64,000 nt of DNA from DATBSL01 sp964561785. GTDB lineage: Bacteria; Acidobacteriota; Vicinamibacteria; Fen-336. The notes under the pieces were generated by a model, which saw only the letters and a list, made by a program, of their open reading frames with translations, did no database searches and was not told the DNA's origin. Positions 33,422 to 41,647 of this stretch are shown piece after piece (the first letter of the stretch is position 1; every line of letters begins with the position of its first letter). The position numbers and the translations under genes are program-made. Location of the stretch: positions 1 through 64,000 of the forward strand of contig CAZLRF010000017.1 of assembly GCA_964561785.1 (NCBI GenBank), read 5' to 3'.

Positions 33422-34210
33422 CTATTTGTGAATGACGGCGGGTCGTTTGTCCAGCGCCCCCGGCCCGCCCGCCCGGGCCTCGTCCTCGATCTCGCGCAGG
33501 AGCGCCTCGTCCTCCGGACCGAGCCGGGCGGCGAGGAGCAGGTCGGGCCGCCGCTCGCGCGTCGCGCGCAGGGCCTCGCGGCGGCGCCAGAGGCGGATTC
33601 GGCGGTGGTCGCCGGAGAGGAGCACCTCCGGGACCGCGCGCCCGCGCCACTCCGCCGGGCGCGTGTAGTGCGGCCAGTCGAGGAGGCCCTCCTCGAACGA
33701 GTCGCTCTGCGCCGAGCCTTCGTCGCCGAGGGCGCCCGGCAGGAGCCTCACCGTGGCCTCGATCACCGCGAGGGCCGCCGTCTCCCCGCCGGTGAGCACG
33801 AAGTCGCCGAGGCTCAGCTCCTCGGTGGCCAGGGCCTCGGCCACCCTCTCGTCGATCCCCTCGTAGCGGCCGCACAGGAGCACCAGACGCCCGAGCGTCG
33901 CGTAGCGCCGGGCCGTCCCCTGGTCGAACCGTCGGCCCCGCGGCGAGAGCAGCACGACGGCCTCCCGCCCGGGGGCACCGTCGGCCCGGATCGCGGCGAG
34001 CGCACGGTGGAAGGGCTCGGCCTTCATGACCATCCCCGGCCCCCCGCCGAAGGGCGAGTCGTCGACGCTGCGGTGGCGGTCGTCGGTGTGGTCGCGCAGG
34101 TCGTGGACCCGCAGCTCCACGAGGCCGGCCTCGCGAGCCCTCCCCACGATGCCGTCGGAGAGCGGCCCCTCGACCATGCGGGGGAAGATCGTGACCACGT
34201 CAATCCGCAA
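33422..34210 (-). CDS. trmD: tRNA (guanine37-N1)-methyltransferase
   Basis: Methylates G37 of tRNAs with SAM. A 262-residue SPOUT enzyme with VVTIFPRM at the N-terminus, FGGGPGMVM near 53, CGRYEGIDER near 113, SLGDFVLTGGETAAL near 131 and DSFEEGLLDWPHYTRP near 167, all TrmD landmarks. The TTG start overlaps the end of rimM by 11 bases, suggesting coupled translation. Confidence 0.96.
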   Translation of the reverse strand: MRIDVVTIFPRMVEGPLSDGIVGRAREAGLVELRVHDLRDHTDDRHRSVDDSPFGGGPGMVMKAEPFHRALAAIRADGAPGREAVVLLSPRGRRFDQGTARRYATLGRLVLLCGRYEGIDERVAEALATEELSLGDFVLTGGETAALAVIEATVRLLPGALGDEGSAQSDSFEEGLLDWPHYTRPAEWRGRAVPEVLLSGDHRRIRLWRRREALRATRERRPDLLLAARLGPEDEALLREIEDEARAGGPGALDKRPAVIHK

Positions 34211-34724
34211 CGACGTACTCCGGCCGGCGGACGACGAGGCTGCCGCGGGCGAGGTCGATCGCGGTCACGAAGTCGGACGCGAGCGGCACGAGCAGCTCGC
34301 CCTCCGGCCCGTCGATCGCGAGCACCGCCGCGCCCGCCCCCGCGTCGAGCACCTCGCGGACCCTCCCCAGCGAGGCCCCCGCGCCGTCGAGGACCCGCAG
34401 GCCCGCGAGCTGGTGGTGGTAGTAGGAGCCGGCGGGCAGCGACTCGAGCTCGTCCTCCGCGATGCGCAGCTCGACCCCGCGCAGCGCCTCCGCCTCGTCG
34501 ATCGACGAGACGCCCTCGATCGCGAGGACGAAGCGGCCCTTGTGCGGCCAGCAACCCGTCACCCGGACCTCGCGGGCCTCGCCCCCGGGGGCGGGCACGA
34601 ACGCCCGGGTGAGCGAGGGGAAGCGGTCGGGGCGGTCGGAGAGGGGCAGGACCGCCACCTCCCCCCGGCGCCCCTGGGGCTTCACCACGCGCCCGACGAG
34701 CACGAGGTCGCGGAAGGCGGGCAT
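34200..34724 (-). CDS. rimM: Ribosome maturation factor RimM
   Basis: Helps 30S head assembly with ribosomal protein S19. With ATG at 34724 it has 174 residues. VGRVVKPQGRRGEV at the N-terminus matches the RimM barrel, and the PRC-type C-terminal domain has SYYHHQLAGLRVLD near 98. The start overlaps the stop of the KH gene by one base (TGATG), so the longer frame starting at 34748 is rejected. Confidence 0.94.
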   Translation of the reverse strand: MPAFRDLVLVGRVVKPQGRRGEVAVLPLSDRPDRFPSLTRAFVPAPGGEAREVRVTGCWPHKGRFVLAIEGVSSIDEAEALRGVELRIAEDELESLPAGSYYHHQLAGLRVLDGAGASLGRVREVLDAGAGAAVLAIDGPEGELLVPLASDFVTAIDLARGSLVVRRPEYVVAD

Positions 34725-34954
34725 CAGTCGAGGATCTCCAGCGTGCACGAGCCGCCCCGCCGCTCGGCCAGCGCGCCGAGCAGCGTGCGCAGCGCCGACG
34801 CGGTACGCCCCTCCCGGCCGATCACGCGCCCCCGGTCGGCGGGGGCGACCGAGAGCTCGAGGACGGTCTCGCCCCCGAGGGCGTGCTCGCGCACGCGCAC
34901 GCTCCGCGGATCGCGGACGAGGCCCCGGGCCAGGTGCAAGAGGAGGTCCCGCAC
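34724..34954 (-). CDS. khpA: KH-domain RNA-binding protein KhpA
   Basis: A 76-residue single-KH protein of the KhpA/YlqC family. GRVIGREGRTASALRTLL near 42 contains the GxxG loop (GREG) that grips RNA. It starts at GTG, four bases after rpsP, its usual neighbour. In other bacteria KhpA acts with KhpB on small RNAs and cell elongation. Confidence 0.92.
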   Translation of the reverse strand: MRDLLLHLARGLVRDPRSVRVREHALGGETVLELSVAPADRGRVIGREGRTASALRTLLGALAERRGGSCTLEILD

Positions 34955-34958
34955 CGCG

Positions 34959-35201
34959 CTAGGCCCTGGCCGCGCCCCGCTTCATGAGGGAGCGCACCGT
35001 CTCGCTGGCCTTGGCCCCCTTCTCGATCCAGTGCCGGGCCCGCTCCTCGTCGATCTTCACCACCGGCGGCTCGCGGCGGGGGTCGTAGTGACCCAGCACC
35101 TCCACGAAGCGGCCGTCCCGCCACGCCCGCGAGTCGGCCACGACCACGCGGTAGTAGGGCCGCTTCGTGGAGCCGGTACGCCTCAGTCTGATGGACAGCA
35201 T
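34959..35201 (-). CDS. rpsP: 30S ribosomal protein S16 (bS16)
   Basis: An 80-residue ribosomal protein. MLSIRLRRTGSTKRPYYRVV at the start, then SRAWRDGRFVEVLGHYDP near 28, are diagnostic. It lies 16 bases after ffh. Confidence 0.97.
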   Translation of the reverse strand: MLSIRLRRTGSTKRPYYRVVVADSRAWRDGRFVEVLGHYDPRREPPVVKIDEERARHWIEKGAKASETVRSLMKRGAARA

Positions 35202-35217
35202 CCTTCGTCTTCCCTTT

Positions 35218-36555
35218 CTAGCGGAGCTGCGGCATCCGGGCGGCGAGGCGTCTCATCGCCTTCCCCCCGGAACCCAGCTCCTTCATGAGCTTCCTCGTCT
35301 GCGCGAACTGCTTGAGCAGCCGGTTGACGTCCTCGACCGAGCTGCCGCTCCCCCTCGCGATGCGCTTGCGGCGGCTGCCGTTGATGACCGAGGGGTCGCG
35401 CCGCTCCCCGGGCGTCATCGAGTCGACGATCGCGATCGTCCGCCGCAGCTCCCGCTCGCCGCGGTCGGGGTCGACGCCCTTGAGCGATCCCAACCCGGGG
35501 ATCATCGACAGCACCTGGTCGAGCGGCCCCATCTTGCGCAGCTGCTTCATCTGGTCGCGGTAGTCCTCGAGCGTGAACTCGGCCCGGCGCAGCTTGCGGG
35601 CGAGCGCCTCCGCGTCTTCCCGCTCGACCGTCTCCTCGGCGATGGCGATGAGGCCGAGGACGTCGCCCATGCCTAGGATGCGCGAGACCATCCGGGCAGG
35701 GTCGAACGGCTCGAGGGCGTCCACCTTCTCGCCCACGCCGGCGAGCTTGACCGGCTGGCCGGTCACCGAGGCCGCGGAGAGGGCCGCGCCGCCCCGCGAG
35801 TCGCCGTCGAGCTTGGTGAGCACGATCCCGGTGATCCCCACCCGGCGGTGGAACTCCTCGGCGCTGCGCACGGCGTCTTGACCGGTGAGGGCGTCGGCGA
35901 CGTAGAGGACCTCGATCGGCTGGGCGATCTCGCGCAGCTCGGCGAGCTCCGCCATCAGGGCGTCGTCGACGTGCAGCCGGCCCGCGGTGTCGACGATCAC
36001 GACGTCGTGGCCGACGGCGCGCGCCTCGGCGAGGGCCGAGCGCAGGATCTCGCGCGGGACGTCGAGGTCGGGGTGGTGCACCTTCACTCCGGCCTGGGCC
36101 GCCACCGTGCGCAGCTGCTCCCGTGCGGCGGGGCGATGGACGTCCGTCGAGACGACCAGGGGGTGGCGGCCCCGCCGGGCCAGCCAGCGGCCCAGCTTGG
36201 CGGTGGTCGTGGTCTTCCCCGAGCCCTGCAGCCCGGTCATCAGGACGACCCCCGGCGGGTGCTTCGGGGTCGCGAGCGGCTTCGCCTCGGCCCCGCCGAG
36301 CACCTCGACCATCTCGTCGCGCACGATCCGCAGCACCGCCTGGTCGGGGGTGAGGCTCTTGAGCACGTCTTGCCCCAGCGCCCTCGCCCGCACCCGCTCG
36401 ACGAGCTGCTTCGCCACCCGGAAGTGGACGTCGGCCTCGAGCAGGGCGAGGCGCACCTCGCGCAGGGCGGCCTCCACCTGGGCCTCGGTGAGCACACCGT
36501 GACCGCGCAGGGACCGGAAGATCCCCGAAAGCCTCTCGCTCAGCGACTCGAACAC
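35218..36555 (-). CDS. ffh: Signal recognition particle GTPase Ffh
   Basis: Binds signal peptides with 4.5S RNA and delivers ribosomes to FtsY. The 445-residue protein has the N domain, the G domain with TGLQGSGKTTTTAKL near 109, DTAGRLHVD near 190 and TKLDGDSRGG near 247, and a methionine-bearing M domain with RRKRIARGSG near 393. The GTG start follows GAGGTGA. It is the first gene of the ribosomal/tRNA operon, behind a strong promoter. Confidence 0.97.
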   Translation of the reverse strand: MFESLSERLSGIFRSLRGHGVLTEAQVEAALREVRLALLEADVHFRVAKQLVERVRARALGQDVLKSLTPDQAVLRIVRDEMVEVLGGAEAKPLATPKHPPGVVLMTGLQGSGKTTTTAKLGRWLARRGRHPLVVSTDVHRPAAREQLRTVAAQAGVKVHHPDLDVPREILRSALAEARAVGHDVVIVDTAGRLHVDDALMAELAELREIAQPIEVLYVADALTGQDAVRSAEEFHRRVGITGIVLTKLDGDSRGGAALSAASVTGQPVKLAGVGEKVDALEPFDPARMVSRILGMGDVLGLIAIAEETVEREDAEALARKLRRAEFTLEDYRDQMKQLRKMGPLDQVLSMIPGLGSLKGVDPDRGERELRRTIAIVDSMTPGERRDPSVINGSRRKRIARGSGSSVEDVNRLLKQFAQTRKLMKELGSGGKAMRRLAARMPQLR

Positions 36556-36601
36556 GTCAGATCACCTCGGGCGGACGGACCCCAAGCCAAAGCAAATCTT
36601 G

Positions 36602-36631
36602 ATCTTATCGGCGGTCCCGGACCCGTGTCAA
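36602..36631 (-). promoter_or_regulatory. Sigma70 promoter of the ffh operon
   Basis: On the minus strand a perfect TTGACA (36631-36626) and TAAGAT (36607-36602) are separated by 18 bases. Transcription would start near 36595, about 40 bases before ffh, and can serve ffh through rnhB. Confidence 0.82.
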
Positions 36632-36639
36632 ACCGCTGT

Positions 36640-36654
36640 CCGGCGGACCGCCGG
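36640..36654 (-). terminator. GC-rich hairpin directly after ribBA
   Basis: CCGGCG-GTC-CGCCGG forms a six-base-pair hairpin immediately after the ribBA stop and before the ffh promoter. There is no T-run, so Rho-independent termination would be weak. Confidence 0.4.
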
Positions 36655-37863
36655 TCAGACCGACCGGAGCAGGTGGCCGAGCTTCTCCTTCTTCGTCCGG
36701 AGGTAGCGGCGGCTCTCCTCCGAGGCCGGAATCTCGATCGGCACCCTCCCGACGATCGCGAGGCCGTAGCCCTCGAGGCCGACGAACTTGCGGGGGTTGT
36801 TCGTCATCAGGAGGAGCTTGCGCACCCCGAGCTCCACCAGGATCTGGGCGCCGATGCCGTAGTCGCGCTGGTCGGCCTTGAAGCCGAGGGCCTCGTTCGC
36901 CTCCACGGTGTCCTTGCCCTGGTCCTGCAGCTCGTAGGCCATGATCTTGTGGACGAGGCCGATCCCGCGCCCCTCCTGGCGGAGGTACAGGACGACCCCG
37001 CGCCCGGCCGCCGCGACCTGCTCGAGGGCGGTGTGGAGCTGGGCGCCGCAGTCGCAGCGGCTCGAGGAGAAGATGTCGCCGGTCAGGCACTGGGAGTGGA
37101 CGCGCACGAGCACGGGCTCGTCCGTGCGCACGTCGCCCATGACGAGGGCCACGTGGTGCTGTCCGTCGATCCGGCTCTCGAAGGCGTGGATGCGGAAGCC
37201 GCCGTAGGACGTCGGGAGGCTGGCCTCGGCGATCTTGCGGACGAGCCGCTCGGTCTGCATCCGGTGCCGGATGAGGTCGCGGATCGTGATCATCCGGATG
37301 CCGTGCTCCCGGCAGAACGCCTCGAGCTGCGGCACCCGGGCCATGGTCCCGTCCTCGTTCATGACCTCGCAGATCACGCCGGCCGGGGTGAGCCCGGCGA
37401 GGCGCGCGAGGTCGACCGCCGCCTCGGTCTGGCCGGCCCGCTCGAGGACGCCGCCGTCGCGCGCCCGCAGCGGGAACATGTGGCCGGGGCGGGCGAGGTC
37501 CTCCGGCTTCGTGCGGGGGTCGATCGCGGCGAGCACGGTCCGCGCGCGGTCGGCCGCCGAGATCCCGGTCGTCGTGCCCTGGCGGGCCTCGATCGGCACG
37601 CAGAAGGCCGTCCCGAACCGGGCGGAGTTCTGCTCGTCGCGCACCATGAGCGGGATGCGCAGCTCGTCGAGCCGCTCGCCGGTCATCGGCAGGCACACGA
37701 GGCCGCGCCCGAAGCGGGCCATGAAGTTGATCGCCTCCGGGGTGACCTTCTCGGCGGCGATCGTGAGGTCGCCCTCGTTCTCGCGGTCCTCGTCGTCGAC
37801 GACGACGATCATCTTTCCGGCCCGGAAGTCCGAGAGGGCCTCGGGGATGGTGCTGAACGGCAT
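36655..37863 (-). CDS. ribBA: Bifunctional DHBP synthase/GTP cyclohydrolase II
   Basis: Makes both precursors of riboflavin. The N-terminal RibB domain (about 1-200) makes 3,4-dihydroxy-2-butanone 4-phosphate from ribulose 5-phosphate. It shows DDEDRENEGDL near 23 and a TGISAADRA loop near 98. The C-terminal RibA domain opens the GTP ring, with HSQCLTGDIFSSSRCDCG near 250 carrying the zinc cysteines and RQEGRGIGL near 295. The ATG at 37863 follows AAAGG. It follows ribE on the same strand after 26 bases. Confidence 0.96.
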   Translation of the reverse strand: MPFSTIPEALSDFRAGKMIVVVDDEDRENEGDLTIAAEKVTPEAINFMARFGRGLVCLPMTGERLDELRIPLMVRDEQNSARFGTAFCVPIEARQGTTTGISAADRARTVLAAIDPRTKPEDLARPGHMFPLRARDGGVLERAGQTEAAVDLARLAGLTPAGVICEVMNEDGTMARVPQLEAFCREHGIRMITIRDLIRHRMQTERLVRKIAEASLPTSYGGFRIHAFESRIDGQHHVALVMGDVRTDEPVLVRVHSQCLTGDIFSSSRCDCGAQLHTALEQVAAAGRGVVLYLRQEGRGIGLVHKIMAYELQDQGKDTVEANEALGFKADQRDYGIGAQILVELGVRKLLLMTNNPRKFVGLEGYGLAIVGRVPIEIPASEESRRYLRTKKEKLGHLLRSV

Positions 37864-37889
37864 GGGGCCTTTCTGGCGGGACGCCCGCC

Positions 37890-38489
37890 CTAGAGGCCGC
37901 GGGCGGCGAGCAGCCGCTCCACGTACTTCGCGATCACGTCGGCCTCGAGGTTCACGAGGCTGCCCGGCTTGGCGTCCCGCAAGTTCGTCACCTGCAGTGT
38001 ATACGGGATGAGGGCGACCGAGAAGGCGCCGCCCTCGATCCCCCACACCGTCAGCGAGATGCCGTCCACCGAGATCGAGCCCTTCTCGACGAGGTAGCGC
38101 TCGAGCTCCGGCGGCGGCTCGATCCGGATCTCGGCCGACTCGCCGAGCCACCTCATCTCCCGCACCCGGCCGACCCCGTCCACGTGGCCCTGCACGACGT
38201 GCCCGTCGAAGCGCCCGTCGGCCTTCATCGGGCGCTCGAGGTTGACGAGCGCCCCCGGGACGAGCCGCTCGTCGAAGCGCGTGCGGCGCAGGGTCTCCTC
38301 GGTGAGGTCGACGTCGAAGCCCTGCGGGTCGGAGCGCACCGCGGTGAGGCAGCAGCCGTCGACGGCCACGCTCCCGCCGAGCGGGAGCCCCTCGAACAGC
38401 CCGCCGACGTCGATGCGGACGCTCGTCACGTCGCCGCGGCGCGACGCGGCCCGGACGGTCCCGGTTCCCTCCACGATCCCCGTGAACAT
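37890..38489 (-). CDS. ribE: Riboflavin synthase, alpha chain
   Basis: Converts two lumazines into riboflavin and a pyrimidine that is recycled. The 199-residue protein has two similar barrels. MFTGIVEGTG starts the first, and VQGHVDGVG near 102 and KGSISVDGISLTV near 135 mark the second. A Cys is present in VDGCCLT near 46. No lumazine synthase (ribH) gene is seen in the window, so that step must be encoded elsewhere. Confidence 0.96.
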   Translation of the reverse strand: MFTGIVEGTGTVRAASRRGDVTSVRIDVGGLFEGLPLGGSVAVDGCCLTAVRSDPQGFDVDLTEETLRRTRFDERLVPGALVNLERPMKADGRFDGHVVQGHVDGVGRVREMRWLGESAEIRIEPPPELERYLVEKGSISVDGISLTVWGIEGGAFSVALIPYTLQVTNLRDAKPGSLVNLEADVIAKYVERLLAARGL

Positions 38490-38498
38490 ACTCCTACT

Positions 38499-39620
38499 CT
38501 ATCGCCTCGGCCGCCACAGCTCGAACCGGGGCGCGAACGGCCACGGGAAGGCCGGCTCGGCCGGGACCGGCTCGAGCCGCAGGGCGTCGCCGACGTCCGC
38601 CTTGTCCTCGCCCCCGAAGGCCGGGCGGCTGCCGCGGCCGCCGAGGATGAGCGGCGCCCGGAACAGCGCGACCTGCTCCACGAGGCGCGCGGCGAGGAAC
38701 GAGCCGAGGACCTCGCCCCCGCCCTCGACCATGAGGCTCGTCGCTCCGCGCCGGGCGAGCGCCTCGACCGCGGCGGGAACCGACACCCGACCGTTCTCCG
38801 CCGCCACCTCGAGGACCTCGACGCCCCTCGCCTCCAGCGCGCGGCGCCGGGAGGCGTCGGCCCGGCACGAGACGACGAGCACCGGCGCGCGCGCCGACGC
38901 GGTGCGGGCGAGACGGCTCGACGGGGGCAGGCGGAGGGCGGAGTCGAGGACCACGCGCAGGACGGGACGCCGGGTCCGCGGCGCGGGCAGCAGAGCCGGG
39001 TCGTCGAGGAGCGCGGTGGCGATCCCGACCAGCACGGCGTCGTGCAGCCGCCTCAGCCATCGGGCCTGCCGCCGCTGCTCCGGGCTCGTGATCCACCTCG
39101 AGCGGCCCGAGGCGGTGGCGATGCGCCCGTCCAGGGTGAGCGCGACCTTGAGCAGGACGAAGGGGCGTCCCCGGCGCATCGCGTGAAGGAAGCGCTCGTT
39201 GAGCCGCTCCGCCTGGGCCGCGAGCAGACCTGTCTCGACCGCCACGCCCGCGCGACGCAGCAGCGCGAGGCCGCGCCCGGCCACCGCCGGGTTCGGGTCC
39301 CGCAGGGCGGCCACGACCCGGGCCACCCCCGCCTCCCGCACGAGCGGCGCGCACGGCGGCGTGCGGCCCTCGTGGGCGCACGGCTCGAGGGTGACGTAGA
39401 GCGTCGCCCCCCGGGCGCGCGCCCCCGCTTCCCGCAGGGCGAGGACCTCGGCGTGCGGCCCCCCCGCGCGGGCGTGGTGCCCCTCCCCGACGACCCGCCC
39501 GCCCCGGGCGACGACGCAGCCGACCACGGGGTTGGGGCTCGTCTCCCCGAGAGAGAGCGCGGCGAGGTCGAGCGCCCGCCGCATCATCCGCTCGTCTGCC
39601 GGTCGGGAAGGCGCGGGCAC
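38499..39620 (-). CDS. ribD: Bifunctional riboflavin deaminase/reductase
   Basis: Deaminates and then reduces the pyrimidine made by GTP cyclohydrolase II. The 373-residue protein has the zinc deaminase domain first, with HAEVLAL near 59 and PCAHEGRTPPC near 84, then the reductase domain with KVALTLDGRIA near 162 and VEGGGEVLGSF near 301. The start is GTG at 39620, four bases after the ftsY stop. It is nine bases from ribE. Confidence 0.94.
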   Translation of the reverse strand: MPAPSRPADERMMRRALDLAALSLGETSPNPVVGCVVARGGRVVGEGHHARAGGPHAEVLALREAGARARGATLYVTLEPCAHEGRTPPCAPLVREAGVARVVAALRDPNPAVAGRGLALLRRAGVAVETGLLAAQAERLNERFLHAMRRGRPFVLLKVALTLDGRIATASGRSRWITSPEQRRQARWLRRLHDAVLVGIATALLDDPALLPAPRTRRPVLRVVLDSALRLPPSSRLARTASARAPVLVVSCRADASRRRALEARGVEVLEVAAENGRVSVPAAVEALARRGATSLMVEGGGEVLGSFLAARLVEQVALFRAPLILGGRGSRPAFGGEDKADVGDALRLEPVPAEPAFPWPFAPRFELWRPRR

Positions 39621-39624
39621 GGCT

Positions 39625-40536
39625 TCAGGAGCCGACCAGGCTCTCGGCGAACTGGGCGGCGTCGAAGGGCAGCAGGTCCTCCGCCTTCTCCCCCACCCCC
39701 ACAAAGCGGATCGGCACGCCCAGCTCCCGCACGACCGCCACCGCGACCCCGCCCCGGGCGGTCCCGTCGAGCTTGGTGAGGACGAGGCCGGTCACGCCTC
39801 CCGCCTTCGCGAACTCGCGCCCCTGCGCGAGGCCGTTCGCCCCGACCGTGGCGTCGAGAACGAGCAGCGTCTCGTGGGGTGCGCCCGTGACCTCCCGCCC
39901 CGCCACCCGCGACATCTTGGCGAGCTCGGCCATGAGGTTCGACTTCGTGTGGAGGCGGCCCGCGGTGTCCACGAGGACGGCGTCCGTCCCCCGGGCTCGA
40001 GCCATGCGCAGCGCGTCGGTGAGGACGGCGGAGGGGTCGGCCCCCTCGGTCCCCCGGTGCAACGCCGCCCCCGCCCTCTGCGCCCAGACCGCGAGCTGCT
40101 CGGCGGCCGCCGCGCGGAACGTGTCCGCGGCGCACACGAGCACGGAGCGGCCCGCGGCCGTCCAGCCCGACGCCAGCTTTCCGATCGTGGTCGTCTTGCC
40201 CGCGCCGTTCACCCCGACCACGAAGACGACCCACGGCCGGTGGGAGAAGGGGACGGGCCCGGGCGGCCGGTCGAGGGCGCGCTCGATCTCGGCCCGCAGC
40301 ACCGCGCGCATCGCGTCGAGCCCGCCCGCCGCGATCTGCGCGCTCCTCTCCCGCAGGACCTCCATCGCCTCCCGCACCGCGCCCGGCCCCATGTCGGCGG
40401 CGAGGAGCGCCTCCTCGACCGCCTCGAGGGCCGCGGCGTCGAGCGGGCGGCGGCCGCGGACGAGGTCGTCGATCGGGGTGGTGAGGACCTCGCGCGTGCG
40501 GGCGAGCCCGCCGCGCAGCCGGTCGAGGAGCCCCAC
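39625..40536 (-). CDS. ftsY: Signal recognition particle receptor FtsY
   Basis: The membrane-associated GTPase that docks SRP-ribosome complexes at the Sec translocon. The 303-residue protein is a minimal NG form without the acidic A domain of enterobacteria. VGVNGAGKTTTIGKLA near 104, DTAGRLHTKSNLM near 190 and TKLDGTARGG near 250 are the GTPase motifs. The GTG start shares one base with the Roadblock gene stop (TAGTG). Confidence 0.96.
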   Translation of the reverse strand: MGLLDRLRGGLARTREVLTTPIDDLVRGRRPLDAAALEAVEEALLAADMGPGAVREAMEVLRERSAQIAAGGLDAMRAVLRAEIERALDRPPGPVPFSHRPWVVFVVGVNGAGKTTTIGKLASGWTAAGRSVLVCAADTFRAAAAEQLAVWAQRAGAALHRGTEGADPSAVLTDALRMARARGTDAVLVDTAGRLHTKSNLMAELAKMSRVAGREVTGAPHETLLVLDATVGANGLAQGREFAKAGGVTGLVLTKLDGTARGGVAVAVVRELGVPIRFVGVGEKAEDLLPFDAAQFAESLVGS

Positions 40537-40889
40537 TAGATCTCCGCGTCGAGGCGCTTCCGCGCCTCCTCGCAGTGGCGGGCGGCGACCCCGGGCAGGC
40601 CCTGCGGCCCGAGCGAGACCACCAGGTAGTAGCCGTCCTTCAGCGTGACGAGGACGACGGCGCCGTCCGCGTGGCGGGACACGATCGAGCGCACGTCGCC
40701 CGCCTCGAACCGCCCCGCGGTTCGCACGGCCATGCTGAGGGCGATGCCCTGGTAGGCGCCGATGAGGCGCTCGCGCTCGTCGAGCTCCCCGGCGCCGACC
40801 ACGACCTCCCCCTGGGCGTCGAGGAGGAGCGCCGAGCGCGATCCCCTCACGCGGGCGAGCAGGCTCTCGAGGATCAGGCGGTAGGGCAA
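40536..40889 (-). CDS. Roadblock/LC7-domain protein
   Basis: A 117-residue single-domain protein of the Roadblock/LC7 family, which usually regulates small MglA-like GTPases or acts as a dimeric scaffold. LLARVRGSRSALLLDAQGEVV at the N-terminus is cut here into two family landmarks: ALLLDAQGEVV near 19 and VVLVTLKDGYYLVVSL near 78. The TTG start is placed after AGGTGA. No MglA-type GTPase lies next to it. FtsY, directly downstream, is itself a GTPase, which is a tempting but unproven partner. Confidence 0.8.
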   Translation of the reverse strand: MPYRLILESLLARVRGSRSALLLDAQGEVVVGAGELDERERLIGAYQGIALSMAVRTAGRFEAGDVRSIVSRHADGAVVLVTLKDGYYLVVSLGPQGLPGVAARHCEEARKRLDAEI

Positions 40890-40897
40890 GGCGTCAC

Positions 40898-41647
40898 CTA
40901 CTTCGGGACCTGGCGCAGCTGCTCGGAGGCCGCCCGCCCGGCGGGCCCGCCGGGATCGCGCTTGAGGGCCTCCTCGAGCCGCGTGCGCGCCTCCGAGAAG
41001 CGGCCGGCCCGGTAGAGGGCCTGCCCGAGGGCGAGGAGAAGCGACGCGTCGCCGGGGATCTCGGCGACCCCGGCCTCGAGCTGGACGACCGCCTCCTCGA
41101 CGCGCCCGGTGGCGAGGAGGGCCTCGGCGACGCCGAGGTAGGGGTCGGGGTACTCCTTGTTGCGCCCGAGGCTGGTCTTGAACCAGCGCACCGCCTCCTC
41201 GTAGCTCTTCTCCTCGAGGTAGGCCTGCCCGAGGTTTCGGGCGGAGATCTCGGGAGTCGGGTTCGTCGGGTCGGAGAACGCGCTCAGGAGCTCCCTCTTC
41301 CCCGCCTCCCGGTCCCCCGAGCCGATCAGCGCCGCCCCGAGGTCGTTGCGCACGTCGACGTAGTACGGGTTGAGCTCCAGCGCCTTGCGGAAGGCGGAGA
41401 TCGCGTTCTTCCAGTCGCGCTTGGCCGCATAGGCGAGGCCGAGGCCCTTCTGGAAGTACGGGTTCTTGGGGTCGTCCCGGGCCGCGCGCTTGAACTCCTC
41501 GAGCGCGAGGTCGACGCGGCCCTCGCGCAGGTGCATGACGCCGGTGCTGAAGCGGGTCTCCGCCTCCGCGGGGCTCTGGGCTGCGGCGGGGGCGGCGAGA
41601 AGGAGGGCGAGCGGGAGGGCGAGCGAGAGGGTCATCGTGTCCTTCAT
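40898..41647 (-). CDS. Exported TPR protein
   Basis: A 249-residue protein with a signal peptide (about 5-24, ending AAAQ) and six or seven TPR units, for example GRVDLALEEFKRAARDDP near 43. It probably lies in the periplasm as a scaffold. The ATG at 41647 overlaps the HD-GYP stop (ATGA). An ATG at 41635 with AAGGA upstream is an alternative start. Confidence 0.8.
   Translation of the reverse strand: MKDTMTLSLALPLALLLAAPAAAQSPAEAETRFSTGVMHLREGRVDLALEEFKRAARDDPKNPYFQKGLGLAYAAKRDWKNAISAFRKALELNPYYVDVRNDLGAALIGSGDREAGKRELLSAFSDPTNPTPEISARNLGQAYLEEKSYEEAVRWFKTSLGRNKEYPDPYLGVAEALLATGRVEEAVVQLEAGVAEIPGDASLLLALGQALYRAGRFSEARTRLEEALKRDPGGPAGRAASEQLRQVPK

Noticed and set aside
26976..33431. A 2151-codon plus-strand open frame antisense to the TPR, RodZ and ribosomal genes
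   Set aside because: It is an artefact of GC-rich third positions. The minus-strand genes in the same place have clear families and ribosome sites, while this frame shows no domains and a low-complexity composition.
36556..36655. 4.5S RNA or FMN riboswitch near ffh and the rib genes
   Set aside because: The 99-base gap holds a promoter and a short hairpin only. The 4.5S tetraloop region and FMN aptamer landmarks are absent, and no other rib-gene leader is long enough.
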